This document shows positions 1-7,071 of a stretch of DNA of 8,600 nt, piece after piece. The notes below the pieces were generated by a model, which was not told the DNA's origin, made no database searches, and saw nothing but the letters and a program-made list of their open reading frames with translations. Source of the stretch: Comamonas sp. (GTDB taxonomy: Bacteria; Pseudomonadota; Gammaproteobacteria; Burkholderiales; Burkholderiaceae_C); contig JAHAYB010000173.1 in NCBI GenBank assembly GCA_018384835.1, positions 1-8,600 of the forward strand, given 5' to 3'. Position 1 is the stretch's first letter, and each line of letters begins with the position of its first letter. A program made the position numbers and the translations under genes.

Positions 1-7
1 GAATGTG

Positions 8-36
8 TTCACCACAGGCTGGTTTCAACCTATACC
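8..36 (+). promoter_or_regulatory. candidate sigma70-like promoter for the transporter operon
   Basis: TTCACC at 8-13 and TATACC at 31-36 are separated by 17 bases; each matches four of six positions of the sigma70 consensus. Transcription would begin near 43, leaving a 5' leader of about 17 bases that contains the ribosome binding site. The spacer holds a small dyad, GGTTTCAACC (21-30), which could be an operator half. Two 4/6 hexamers are weak evidence, and only 59 bases upstream of the gene are visible, so the true promoter may lie off the left edge. Confidence 0.25.
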
Positions 37-45
37 TACCGACTC

Positions 46-52
46 AAGGAGA
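46..52 (+). promoter_or_regulatory. ribosome binding site that fixes the binding-protein start
   Basis: AAGGAGA lies 7 bases before the ATG at 60. This decides against an in-frame ATG at 3, which would add 19 residues ahead of the signal peptide and has no visible ribosome binding site in the window. Confidence 0.8.
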
Positions 53-59
53 CAACACG

Positions 60-1244
60 ATGCAAACGACCAAGCGCCGCTTGACCCAATCCCTATCCAC
101 CCTGGCCATTGCTTTAGCAGCGGCAGGCATGGCTAGCACCGCCCAGGCGGATATCAAAATCGGCTTTATGGCCACCATGTCCGGCAACGGCGCAGCCCTA
201 GGCCAAGACATGTACGACGGCTTTACCCTGGCGCTGGAAGAAAAAGGCGGCAAGCTGGGCGGCCAGACCATTGAACTGCTCAAGGAAGATGACCAGCTCA
301 AGCCCGACGTGGGTGTGCAGGTGATTCAGAAGTTCATTGAAAAAGACAAGGTGGACTTGGTCGCTGGCGTGACCTTCTCCAACGTCATGATGGCCATTGC
401 CAAGCCCTTGGCTGATGCGGATATGACCTTTGTTGGCTCCAACGCTGGCCCCGCACCGCTGGCAGGCAAGCAGTGCAATGCCGGCTTTTTCTTTACCAAC
501 TGGCAAAACGATAACCAGGCTGAGGTGATGGGTCAGTTCGCCAATGACAAGGGCTACAAAAACGTTTACCTGATGGCTCCCAACTACCAATCTGGGCGCG
601 ACCAGATTTTGGGCTTCAAGCGCCTGTACAAGGGCAAGGTCTCGGGTGAGGTTTATACCCAGCTCAACCAGCCTGACTACTCTGCCGAGTTGGCGCAACT
701 GCAAGCGGCAGCGCCGGATGCCATCTACGTCTTCTTCCCCGGCGGTATGGGGGTGAACTTTATTAAGCAATTCCGCCAGGCCGGCCTGATGGGCACTATC
801 CCACTGCTCTCAGCCTCTACGGTAGATGGCAGCACCCTGCCTGCCTTGAAAGAAACGGCGCTAGGCGCTTACGCTGGCACTTTCTGGGGGCCAGATTTCG
901 ACAACCCCACCAGCAAAGCGTTTGTGGAAGCCTTCGAGAAAAAATACAACCGCATCCCCTCGCAGTACGCGGCGCAGTCTTATGACTCGGCCTTGCTGAT
1001 TGACAGCGCTCTGCAAAAAACCGGCGGTAGCGTAGCCGACAAGAAAGCCCTGCGCGATGCCTTGCGTGCGGCAGACTTTGCCTCGCTGCGTGGCAATTAC
1101 AAAATTGGCCATAACGGCTTCCCCATTCAGGACTACTACGCTTTTGAAGTAGCCAAGGATGACAAGGGGCGTGTTTCTTTGAAAACCATCGCCACCCCTT
1201 TGAAGAACTATCAGGACGCTTACGCCTCCGAGTGCAAGCTCTAA
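60..1244 (+). CDS. ABC transporter periplasmic substrate-binding protein (LivJ/HAAT type)
   Basis: This is the 394-residue solute receptor of the importer encoded just downstream. Residues 1-30 form a Sec signal peptide: basic MQTTKRR, a hydrophobic core, then a signal peptidase I site TAQA before DIKIG. No lipobox cysteine is present, so the mature protein should be free in the periplasm. The mature start DIKIGFMATMSG and the stretch around LGQDMYDGFTLALEEKGG are typical of type I periplasmic binding proteins (Peripla_BP_6). Length fits the family. The mature protein has only two cysteines, C139 and C392, far apart; a disulphide tying the C-terminus to the N-lobe is possible. The sequence recalls the subgroup linked with aromatic-acid (nitrobenzoate-like) uptake more than E. 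coli LivJ. That is recall, not a search, so the ligand is open. The start is set by AAGGAGA at 46-52. A 213-base region with terminator-like hairpins separates it from the permease genes. Confidence 0.93.
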   Translation: MQTTKRRLTQSLSTLAIALAAAGMASTAQADIKIGFMATMSGNGAALGQDMYDGFTLALEEKGGKLGGQTIELLKEDDQLKPDVGVQVIQKFIEKDKVDLVAGVTFSNVMMAIAKPLADADMTFVGSNAGPAPLAGKQCNAGFFFTNWQNDNQAEVMGQFANDKGYKNVYLMAPNYQSGRDQILGFKRLYKGKVSGEVYTQLNQPDYSAELAQLQAAAPDAIYVFFPGGMGVNFIKQFRQAGLMGTIPLLSASTVDGSTLPALKETALGAYAGTFWGPDFDNPTSKAFVEAFEKKYNRIPSQYAAQSYDSALLIDSALQKTGGSVADKKALRDALRAADFASLRGNYKIGHNGFPIQDYYAFEVAKDDKGRVSLKTIATPLKNYQDAYASECKL

Positions 1245-1263
1245 GAAGCCTGGGTTAGCTGTG

Positions 1264-1281
1264 CAGCCGCCTAAGCGGCTG
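1264..1281 (+). repeat. perfect inverted repeat after the binding-protein gene
   Basis: CAGCCGC (1264-1270) and GCGGCTG (1275-1281) form a 7-base-pair GC-rich stem with a CTAA tetraloop, 19 bases after the stop codon. No T-run follows, so it is not a classic intrinsic terminator. It could protect the 3' end of the binding-protein mRNA from exonucleases. Confidence 0.5.
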
Positions 1282-1291
1282 GGCTAGTGCT

Positions 1292-1322
1292 GGTGCTAGG
1301 GGCTTGCCTCTAGCCACCTTTT
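1292..1322 (+). terminator. terminator-like hairpin 1, between binding protein and permease
   Basis: Bases 1292-1302 pair with 1307-1318 to give an 11-base-pair stem that includes one G-T pair and a single bulged C at 1315. The loop is CTTG, and TTTT (1319-1322) follows directly. Four T residues is short, so leaky termination is more likely than a full stop. That would leave the binding protein more abundant than the membrane and ATPase subunits, a common arrangement in ABC importers. The call rests on structure by eye without energy calculation. Confidence 0.5.
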
Positions 1323-1384
1323 CCCCGCCTCTATCTTTTCCCTAGTGATACCCCCTCCCCCTGCCCAGGCTAGTGCCCTGAGCC

Positions 1385-1410
1385 GGGTGGGTGCTAGGCC
1401 GCCCTTTTTT
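1385..1410 (+). terminator. terminator-like hairpin 2, upstream of livH
   Basis: GGGTGG (1385-1390) pairs with CCGCCC (1399-1404), including one T-G pair, around an 8-base loop GTGCTAGG. Six T residues (1405-1410) follow at once. It lies 47 bases before the livH start, so either it partly blocks read-through from the binding-protein gene, or a separate promoter for livH sits between 1411 and 1457. I see no convincing promoter there, only a directly repeated TTTCGCGT at 1416-1423 and 1426-1433. Confidence 0.5.
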
Positions 1411-1457
1411 CTTCCTTTCGCGTCTTTTCGCGTTTTTGCATACGAGGTGACCAGAGA

Positions 1458-2378
1458 ATGAGCACCCAACTTTTGCTCATACAGACACTAAACGGCTTGC
1501 AGTTTGGTGTGCTGTTGTTTCTGATGGCCGCTGGCCTGACTTTGGTCTTTGGCATCATGAGCTTTATCAATCTGGCGCATGGCTCGCTGTATATGTTTGG
1601 CGCTTACTTTGCCGCCGCCGCTTTCAATGCCACCAGCTCTTTGCTGCTGGCGGTGCTGGCGGGCTTTGGCGGGGTGTTCATCCTGGGCGCTTTGATTGAC
1701 CGGCTAGGCTTGTTTGTGCTGCACCGGCGTGACCACCTTGACCAAGTGCTAGCCACCTTCGGCATTGTGCTGTTCTCCAACGAGGTCGCCCGCATGATTT
1801 GGGGCGCATCCCCGGTGTTTATGGAGCTGCCTGATGCCCTGTCCTCTTCCATCTCCATACTGGGCATTAACTACCCGGTCTATCGGGCAGTGATTATTGC
1901 CGTGGGGCTGGCAGTGGCCGTAGGGCTGTACTTGCTCATTGAGCGCACCCGTATCGGTATGCTGATTCGTGCAGGCGCTAGCAACCGCACCACTGTTGCT
2001 GCCCTGGGGGTCAATATCGGCTGGCTTAACACCTTTATCTTTGCCTTGGGCGCTGGCTTGGCGGGGCTGGCCGGTGCGATGGTGGGGCCGATTTTGTCGG
2101 TGCAGCCGGGCATGGGCGATTCCATCTTGATTACCACCCTGGTGGTGATTGTGATTGGCGGCATTGGCTCTATCCGTGGTGCTTTCTTTGGTGCTTTGGT
2201 GGTGGGCGTAGTCGATACCGTAGGCCGTACCCTGGTGCCCGTCATTCTGCGCGGGATGCTGGCTCCAGAAAGCGCCAACACCCTGGGGCCTGCGCTTTCT
2301 TCCCTGGCGGTGTACCTGCTTATGGCCGTGGTACTGGCCGTCAAGCCCGAGGGCTTGTTCCCCGTCAAAAAACGTTAA
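1458..2378 (+). CDS. livH: ABC transporter permease, LivH type
   Basis: One of two inner-membrane channel subunits of the importer, 306 residues, normal for LivH. The protein is strongly hydrophobic with multiple membrane segments. Family hallmarks are the N-terminal block GLTLVFGIMSFINLAHG (residues 26-42), the cytoplasmic loop IERTRIGMLIRAG (161-173) that would face the ATPases, the block GGIGSIRGAFFGA (234-246) and the ending PEGLFP (297-302). The start ATG is preceded by GAGGTGA (1444-1450) at 7 bases. It should pair with the LivM-type protein encoded 17 bases downstream. The symbol names the family position; the substrate need not be branched-chain amino acids. Confidence 0.93.
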   Translation: MSTQLLLIQTLNGLQFGVLLFLMAAGLTLVFGIMSFINLAHGSLYMFGAYFAAAAFNATSSLLLAVLAGFGGVFILGALIDRLGLFVLHRRDHLDQVLATFGIVLFSNEVARMIWGASPVFMELPDALSSSISILGINYPVYRAVIIAVGLAVAVGLYLLIERTRIGMLIRAGASNRTTVAALGVNIGWLNTFIFALGAGLAGLAGAMVGPILSVQPGMGDSILITTLVVIVIGGIGSIRGAFFGALVVGVVDTVGRTLVPVILRGMLAPESANTLGPALSSLAVYLLMAVVLAVKPEGLFPVKKR

Positions 2379-2395
2379 GGGAATGGACTGAACCG

Positions 2396-3415
2396 ATGAC
2401 TACTACAGCCTCCTCTTCCACCTCCTCTACTGCTACCGCCCCTGTGCAGCAAACCCTGCTAGGCATCCGCAAGCAGCACTGGCGCATAGCGCTGACGGTG
2501 TTGCTGGCTCTGGGCTTTTTGCTGGTGCCGCTCTACGCCTCTGTGGCCGGTGATGGCTATATCTTGATTTTGTTTGGCCGGGTGCTGGTCTTTGCCCTGG
2601 CTGCTGTGGGGCTGAACTTTGCCCTGGGCTATGGCGGCATGGTTAGCCTGGGTCACGCCATGTACATCGGCCTGGGTGCTTATGGCGTGGGGATTTTGTC
2701 GCACCACGGTATGGATAACGGCCTGCTGCATCTGGCCGTGGTGGTGCTGGCGACCTTGCTGCTGTCCATCCCCGTGGGTTTGATTGCCCTGCGCACCCAG
2801 GGTATTGCCTTCATCATGATTACCCTGGCTTTTGCGCAGATGCTGTTCTTTGTAGCCGTCGGCCTGCGTGAGTACGGCGGCGATGAGGGCTTGAGCATTG
2901 CCAATCTGTCCAACTTTGGCGCTTTGACGGGCAATAAGACGGCGCTGTACCTGTCTTTGCTAGCTACTTTGGGGCTGTCGCTGTGGGTTTTTAAGCGGGT
3001 GGTGCATTCCCGCTTTGGCCTGATTTTGCGAGCCACCAAGATTAACGAGCGCCGGGTGCGTGCGGTAGGCACTGCACCCCTGGGCTACCGTTTGGTGGGC
3101 TATATGCTGTCTGCCCAGTTGTGCGCTTTGGCAGGTTACTTCTTGGCGAACCTGACGGCTTTTGCCTCGCCCGCTTATATGGCCTGGACAATTTCTGGTG
3201 AGCTGATTGTGATGGTGCTGCTAGGCGGCACGGGTACGCTGATGGGCCCTGTGGTGGGCGCTGCCGCCTTCTTGCTGCTGGAAGAGGGGCTCAAGGCGGT
3301 GACTGAGAACTGGATGGCCATCATGGGCCCCATCATTGTGCTGATTGTGCTGTTCCTCAAAGACGGGCTGTGGGGCTTGGTCAGCGACAAGGCCCAAGGC
3401 CAGGGAGGGCATTGA
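2396..3415 (+). CDS. livM: ABC transporter permease, LivM type
   Basis: Second channel subunit, 339 residues. The block LNFALGYGGMVSLGHAMYIG (73-92), the loop around LRATKINERRVRAVG (211-225) and LGGTGTLMGPVVGAA (276-290) identify the LivM family. The N-terminus is odd: residues 2-15 are almost all Ser, Thr and Ala before a basic patch IRKQHWR (24-30) and the first membrane segment. The translation signal is weak: AAGGGA (2377-2382) overlaps the livH stop and lies 13 bases from the ATG, so coupling to livH translation is likely. A GTG at 2444 would remove the Ser/Thr tail but has no better ribosome binding site. Confidence 0.92.
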   Translation: MTTTASSSTSSTATAPVQQTLLGIRKQHWRIALTVLLALGFLLVPLYASVAGDGYILILFGRVLVFALAAVGLNFALGYGGMVSLGHAMYIGLGAYGVGILSHHGMDNGLLHLAVVVLATLLLSIPVGLIALRTQGIAFIMITLAFAQMLFFVAVGLREYGGDEGLSIANLSNFGALTGNKTALYLSLLATLGLSLWVFKRVVHSRFGLILRATKINERRVRAVGTAPLGYRLVGYMLSAQLCALAGYFLANLTAFASPAYMAWTISGELIVMVLLGGTGTLMGPVVGAAAFLLLEEGLKAVTENWMAIMGPIIVLIVLFLKDGLWGLVSDKAQGQGGH

Positions 3416-3417
3416 GA

Positions 3418-4188
3418 ATGAATACAGCACAAGCCAAACCGCTACTGAGTATTCGGGGGCTGGTTAAACGCTATGGCGGTCTGCTGGTCACCGACCATGT
3501 GGATATGGACATTCTGCCCGGCGAAGTCCACGCCATCATTGGCCCCAATGGGGCGGGTAAAACCACCCTCATCAGCCAGATTGTGGGTGAGGTTAAAAGC
3601 GATAGCGGCAGCATGACTTTGCTGGGGCACAACATCGATGCCCTGGGGGTCGATGCCCGTGCCCGTGCAGGCATTGGGCGCTCTTACCAGATTACGTCGG
3701 TGATTCCAGCCTTTACGGTGCTGGAGAACGTGGTGCTGGCTGTACAGGGCTGCCAAGGCCATGGCTACCGCTTCTGGCAGCCGGTGCTTAAAAACGCCAG
3801 TCTGGTCGATAAGGCCAGAGCGGTTATTGCCCTGATTGGCCTGGGGCAAGAAGAGCACACCCCGGCTGCTGCCTTAGGCTATGGCCAGCAACGCCAGCTA
3901 GAGATGGCCATGGCTTTAGCGATGGAGCCTAAAGTGCTGCTGCTCGATGAGCCAATGGCGGGCATGGGTCACGGCGAGTCAGCCATGATGGTGGAGCTGC
4001 TGCAACGCCTCAAAGGCCAATATGGGATTTTGCTGATTGAGCATGATATGGATGCCGTCTTTAGTCTGGCTGACCGCATCAGCGTGCTGTTTTACGGCAA
4101 GGTGATTTACTGCGGCGACCCAGCCGCCGTCAAGGACAGCCCCCAGGTGCGTGAAGCCTATCTGGGCGATGAGGAGACTCCCGCATGA
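3418..4188 (+). CDS. livG: ABC transporter ATP-binding protein, LivG type
   Basis: Cytoplasmic ATPase of 256 residues that drives the importer with its LivF partner. Visible motifs are Walker A GPNGAGKTT (42-50), Q-loop glutamine Q91 in SYQITS, signature LGYGQQ (153-158), Walker B VLLLDEP (173-179) and switch histidine H209 in EHDM. The signature has Gly in place of the serine of LSGGQ; LivG proteins commonly have LxYGQQ or LxYGEQ, with Ala in E. coli, so this is a family trait, not damage. The start is ATG 3418, with GGGAGGG (3403-3409) 8 bases ahead and only two bases after the livM stop. An in-frame upstream ATG at 3370 lies inside livM and is rejected. The gene overlaps livF by four bases (ATGA). 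Confidence 0.93.
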   Translation: MNTAQAKPLLSIRGLVKRYGGLLVTDHVDMDILPGEVHAIIGPNGAGKTTLISQIVGEVKSDSGSMTLLGHNIDALGVDARARAGIGRSYQITSVIPAFTVLENVVLAVQGCQGHGYRFWQPVLKNASLVDKARAVIALIGLGQEEHTPAAALGYGQQRQLEMAMALAMEPKVLLLDEPMAGMGHGESAMMVELLQRLKGQYGILLIEHDMDAVFSLADRISVLFYGKVIYCGDPAAVKDSPQVREAYLGDEETPA

Positions 4189-4916
4189 GCAATACCAACG
4201 GTAACACCAGCCCTCTACTACACGTCAGCGGCCTGACGGCGGGCTATGGCCAAAGCCAGGTTTTGTTTGGCATGGAACTGCAAGTGCTGCCCGGTCAATG
4301 CGTTACCTTGCTGGGGCGCAATGGCATGGGCAAAACCACCACCATCAAGAACATCATGGGCATTCACAGCCCCTGGCAGGGGCAAGTGAGCTTGGCGGGT
4401 AAGGCCATGGCTGGTCAGCCCTCCTACAAAGTGGCGCAAGCCGGGCTGGGGCTGGTACCTGAGGGGCGGCAAATCTTCCCCAACCTCTCGGTGCAGGAGA
4501 ATTTGGTGGCCACCGCTGCGGATAGGCGCAAAAAGGCCAAGCCTTGGACGCTGGAGCGGGTGTATGAACTCTTCCCCCGCCTGGGCGAGCGCTGCGCCAA
4601 CTTTGGCAACCAGCTCTCAGGCGGCGAGCAGCAAATGCTGGCCATTGGCCGAGCCTTGATGACCAACCCCGAGCTGCTGATTCTGGATGAGGCCACAGAA
4701 GGTCTATCGCCCAAGGTGCGCCAGGAGATTTGGGCAGCACTGGCCTTGCTGCGCAGCGAGGGCATGGCTATCTTGGTGATTGATAAGAACATTGTGCCGC
4801 TGCTGGCTTTGGCCGATTACCACTACATCATTGAAAAAGGGCAGGTGGTGTGGCAGGGTAGCTCTGAGGTGCTCAGGGCGGAGCCTGAGGTGCGCAATAA
4901 ATACCTAGGGGCTTGA
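4185..4916 (+). CDS. livF: ABC transporter ATP-binding protein, LivF type
   Basis: Second ATPase subunit, 243 residues. Motifs are Walker A GRNGMGKTT (44-52), the LivF block GLVPEGRQIFPNLSVQENL (89-107), a canonical signature LSGGEQQ (144-150) and Walker B LLILDEATEGLSP (164-176). Two points differ from E. coli LivF: Walker B is followed by Ala rather than Pro (DEAT), and the switch region reads VIDKN (198-202) where LivG has IEHD, placing Lys at the switch-histidine position. LivF proteins often lack this histidine, with EQN in E. coli, so the site was already variable. The ATG overlaps the livG stop, indicating translational coupling. The TGA stop is five bases before the regulator ATG. Confidence 0.93.
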   Translation: MSNTNGNTSPLLHVSGLTAGYGQSQVLFGMELQVLPGQCVTLLGRNGMGKTTTIKNIMGIHSPWQGQVSLAGKAMAGQPSYKVAQAGLGLVPEGRQIFPNLSVQENLVATAADRRKKAKPWTLERVYELFPRLGERCANFGNQLSGGEQQMLAIGRALMTNPELLILDEATEGLSPKVRQEIWAALALLRSEGMAILVIDKNIVPLLALADYHYIIEKGQVVWQGSSEVLRAEPEVRNKYLGA

Positions 4917-4921
4917 TAAGA

Positions 4922-5890
4922 ATGCCGCCCGACGAAGACCGCAGCAGCCCACGCTTTTCAGCCCGCTTGCGCGAGCTGAAGTTCAAGCAGTTGCTGGTAT
5001 TCGAGCGGGTGATGGTGCTGGGTTCCATGCACAAGGCAGCGCAGGCGCTGCACATGTCCCAGCCCAATGTGTTCAAAATCGTCAGCCAGTTGGAAAGCCT
5101 GCTGGATGTGCCCCTGTTCGAGCGCCATAGCCGGGGCGTACATCCCACTTTTTTCGCCCAGCGCCTGCTGCAACGCATCCAGCCCCTACTGGGGGATGCC
5201 CGCGCCATGGACGAAGAGCTGACCGCCCTGCGCAGCGGCGAGCAAGGCCAGGTGGCGGTGGGTACGCTGATATCGGCCTCCGCCCGCTTGCTGCCCGAAA
5301 GCATTGCCCGCATGAAGCAGCAGCACCCGCAGGTGCATATCAGCGTGCGCGAGGCCACGAATGACCTGCTCTTTCCCATGCTGGCCGCTGGCGAGCTAGA
5401 TATGGTGGTAGGCCGTGTGCCCGAGCAATTGGGCGAGGGCATTCACTACCAAGCGCTGTACCAGGAACAACTGGTGCTGGTGGCGCGTCCTGCCCACCCC
5501 TTGGCATTGAACGCGGACTGGCCGTTAGCGGTTTTGCAAGACTACCCCTGGATAGTGCCCACCCCCGAATCTGCCGTGCGTGCCGAGGTAGAAGGTTTTT
5601 TTGCGCAATTGCAACTGCCTTTGCCCGATAACCGCATTGAGTCGCTATCCATGCTCACCAACTTGGGTGTGCTGCGCCAGTCAGACACCCTGGCTCTGCT
5701 GCCGCGTACTGCGGCTCAGTCCTGGCTGGAGGCGCAGCTCATTACCCAACTGCCCCTGCCACACACTATTGATTTTGGGGCGATTGGCATTGGCCTGCGC
5801 ACCCAGCGCAGCCCCACGCCCAGCGCCCAGGCATTTCTGGCTGTGCTGCACCAAGTGGCGCATGATTGGGTGCAGCAGCCGCCGTCCTAG
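4922..5890 (+). CDS. LysR-family transcriptional regulator
   Basis: A 322-residue one-component regulator. Residues 19-78 hold the winged helix-turn-helix, with AAQALHMSQPNVFKIVSQLE (39-58) as the recognition region and LFERHSRGVHPT (65-76) as the wing. Residues from about 108 form the periplasmic-binding-like effector domain, with GELDMVVGRVPE (157-168) marking the hinge region. This style resembles the PcaQ/GbpR branch of LysR proteins, several of which respond to aromatic acids or sugars; that is family recall. Start choice: ATG 4922 with AGGGG (4907-4911) 10 bases upstream is preferred over TTG 4913, which would overlap the livF stop with its purine tract too close. It is co-directional with the transporter and probably cotranscribed, so it likely controls the operon and its own level. 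Confidence 0.92.
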   Translation: MPPDEDRSSPRFSARLRELKFKQLLVFERVMVLGSMHKAAQALHMSQPNVFKIVSQLESLLDVPLFERHSRGVHPTFFAQRLLQRIQPLLGDARAMDEELTALRSGEQGQVAVGTLISASARLLPESIARMKQQHPQVHISVREATNDLLFPMLAAGELDMVVGRVPEQLGEGIHYQALYQEQLVLVARPAHPLALNADWPLAVLQDYPWIVPTPESAVRAEVEGFFAQLQLPLPDNRIESLSMLTNLGVLRQSDTLALLPRTAAQSWLEAQLITQLPLPHTIDFGAIGIGLRTQRSPTPSAQAFLAVLHQVAHDWVQQPPS

Positions 5891-5904
5891 TTTGCAGGCT
5901 GCTG
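5873..5904. terminator. weak inverted repeat between the converging operons
   Basis: CAGCAGCC (5873-5880) and GGCTGCTG (5897-5904) form an 8-base-pair stem with a 16-base loop that includes the regulator stop codon (5888-5890). A TTTT run occurs only at 5914-5917, ten bases past the stem, so as a plus-strand intrinsic terminator it is poor. It lies where a shared terminator is expected, since only 28 bases separate the two stop codons. Confidence 0.25.
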
Positions 5905-5918
5905 GGGGCAGGCTTTTC

Positions 5919-7052
5919 CTACAGCCCCAGGGCAGTACAAATCGCCTGCCCAAACTGCTCCCACGCAAACCCTTGTGCAAAGTGGCGTATTTCTGTGGGG
6001 GGCAAAGGCGCTTGCAGCAGTTGGAGGGTATGGGCGCTTAGTGCTTGGTAGTTATTTTTTTCTGCCAAATAGCCCGATTGCCCATGCGCCACTGCATCCA
6101 CAATGCCGCCGGTGGCAAAGGCAGCCGTCGGCAAGCCGTGGGCAGCGGCCTCAATAGCCACCATGCCAAAGCCTTCGGGGTCATCGGGCAGGTGGCGCAC
6201 GGGGAAGACATGCACATCAGCGGCTTCATACACTGTGGCTAGCTGCGTAGCATCTGTAACCACACCCAAAAACAGCACATGCTGACCCACGCCCGCTTGG
6301 GCTGCTGCGGCCTGAATGCTTGCTACGCTTTGAATGCCTGCACCTAGGGCATTTCGGGGCGCTTCACCCACCACGACCAGCATGGCGGTGGGCTGCTCGG
6401 CAACGATACGGGGCAGGGCTTGTGCCACAAATTCGCACAAACCTTTGCGCGTGGTAAGCCGCCCTACAGAGAGCAGAATCTTTTTATCCTGCAAACCATG
6501 CTGCTGCTTGAAGGCGTTTATACGTTCTGCGCTTTGGGGGGCAATGGGCAGGCTGACACCGGGGTAAACAATATGGGCTTTATCCACAGCTACACCGGCG
6601 GCCAAGGCCAATTGCTGTGTGGGCGTGCTGTTGAGTAAAACACAGTCCAGTTTTTTGAATACCGGAACCCACAGTTTTTGATAGCCACGGTGCTTTACCG
6701 CAATGTCCAGCCCATGCAAATAAGCTGCTGTCCGTGCGCCGCAGCATTTGCCCACTAACCACGCCAGAGGAGCCGTCAAGCCACTACCAGCCAGCACCAC
6801 GGTAGGCCGCCAGCGCAGCGCTAGCCAAAGGGCTTGAAAAAAAGCAAGTAATAAAAATAAAGGCAGGGGCTTGAGCGGTGCTGGCGCAAATCCCACAGTG
6901 GCAGGCTTGATAGCCGCAGCCCCATTTGGCCCCACTATGTACACATCAGCCTGCTTGGCCAGCTCATCGGCCATGTGCCAGTTGAGGCGCTCCATACCAC
7001 CGACCAGCGGGGGCAGGTTGCGGGTGATGATGAGAATGCGGGGGCGGGTCAT
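5919..7052 (-). CDS. GT4-family glycosyltransferase (GT-B fold)
   Basis: A 377-residue enzyme expected to transfer a sugar from an activated donor to a lipid or glycan acceptor at the inner face of the membrane. The N-terminal Rossmann domain opens RPRILIITRNLPPLVGGMER (3-22), with the GG-containing loop typical of GT4. The donor domain begins ILLSVGRLTTRKG (192-204) and contains PEGFGMVAIE (292-301), whose E293 and E301 form the EX7E motif. Residues 61-80 are very hydrophobic and may anchor the protein on the membrane. The start is ATG at 7052, preceded by GGAGGTGA; a longer frame reaching 7253 only shadows thiG. By eye the base composition is less GC-rich than thiG, with A/T runs near 6837-6863. 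Donor and acceptor cannot be told. It follows thiG by 19 bases and is probably cotranscribed. Confidence 0.9.
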   Translation of the reverse strand: MTRPRILIITRNLPPLVGGMERLNWHMADELAKQADVYIVGPNGAAAIKPATVGFAPAPLKPLPLFLLLAFFQALWLALRWRPTVVLAGSGLTAPLAWLVGKCCGARTAAYLHGLDIAVKHRGYQKLWVPVFKKLDCVLLNSTPTQQLALAAGVAVDKAHIVYPGVSLPIAPQSAERINAFKQQHGLQDKKILLSVGRLTTRKGLCEFVAQALPRIVAEQPTAMLVVVGEAPRNALGAGIQSVASIQAAAAQAGVGQHVLFLGVVTDATQLATVYEAADVHVFPVRHLPDDPEGFGMVAIEAAAHGLPTAAFATGGIVDAVAHGQSGYLAEKNNYQALSAHTLQLLQAPLPPTEIRHFAQGFAWEQFGQAICTALGL

Positions 7053-7056
7053 CACC

Positions 7057-7064
7057 TCACCTCC
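7057..7064 (-). promoter_or_regulatory. strong ribosome binding site of the glycosyltransferase
   Basis: On the minus strand GGAGGTGA stands in the thiG-glycosyltransferase gap, its GGAGG core 7 bases before the ATG at 7052. It is a full match to the 16S rRNA 3' end and settles the start codon. It contrasts with thiG, which has no such signal. Confidence 0.8.
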
Positions 7065-7071
7065 CCCCCAT

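Noticed and set aside
3..59. An upstream in-frame ATG extending the binding protein by 19 residues
   Set aside because: The extension would bury the signal peptide, and the AAGGAGA site at 46-52 serves the ATG at 60.
198..770. A 190-codon minus-strand open frame inside the binding-protein gene
   Set aside because: It is an antisense shadow of a clearly coding gene, with no ribosome binding site or recognisable domain.
1416..1433. The direct repeat TTTCGCGT as a CRISPR-like or operator array
   Set aside because: There are only two 8-base copies, 10 bases apart, in a T-rich stretch. This is too little to call an array or binding site.
5601..6041. A 146-codon plus-strand open frame spanning the end of the regulator and the end of the glycosyltransferase
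   Set aside because: It overlaps two well-supported genes in other frames, and its Cys/Pro/Arg-rich product has no family character.
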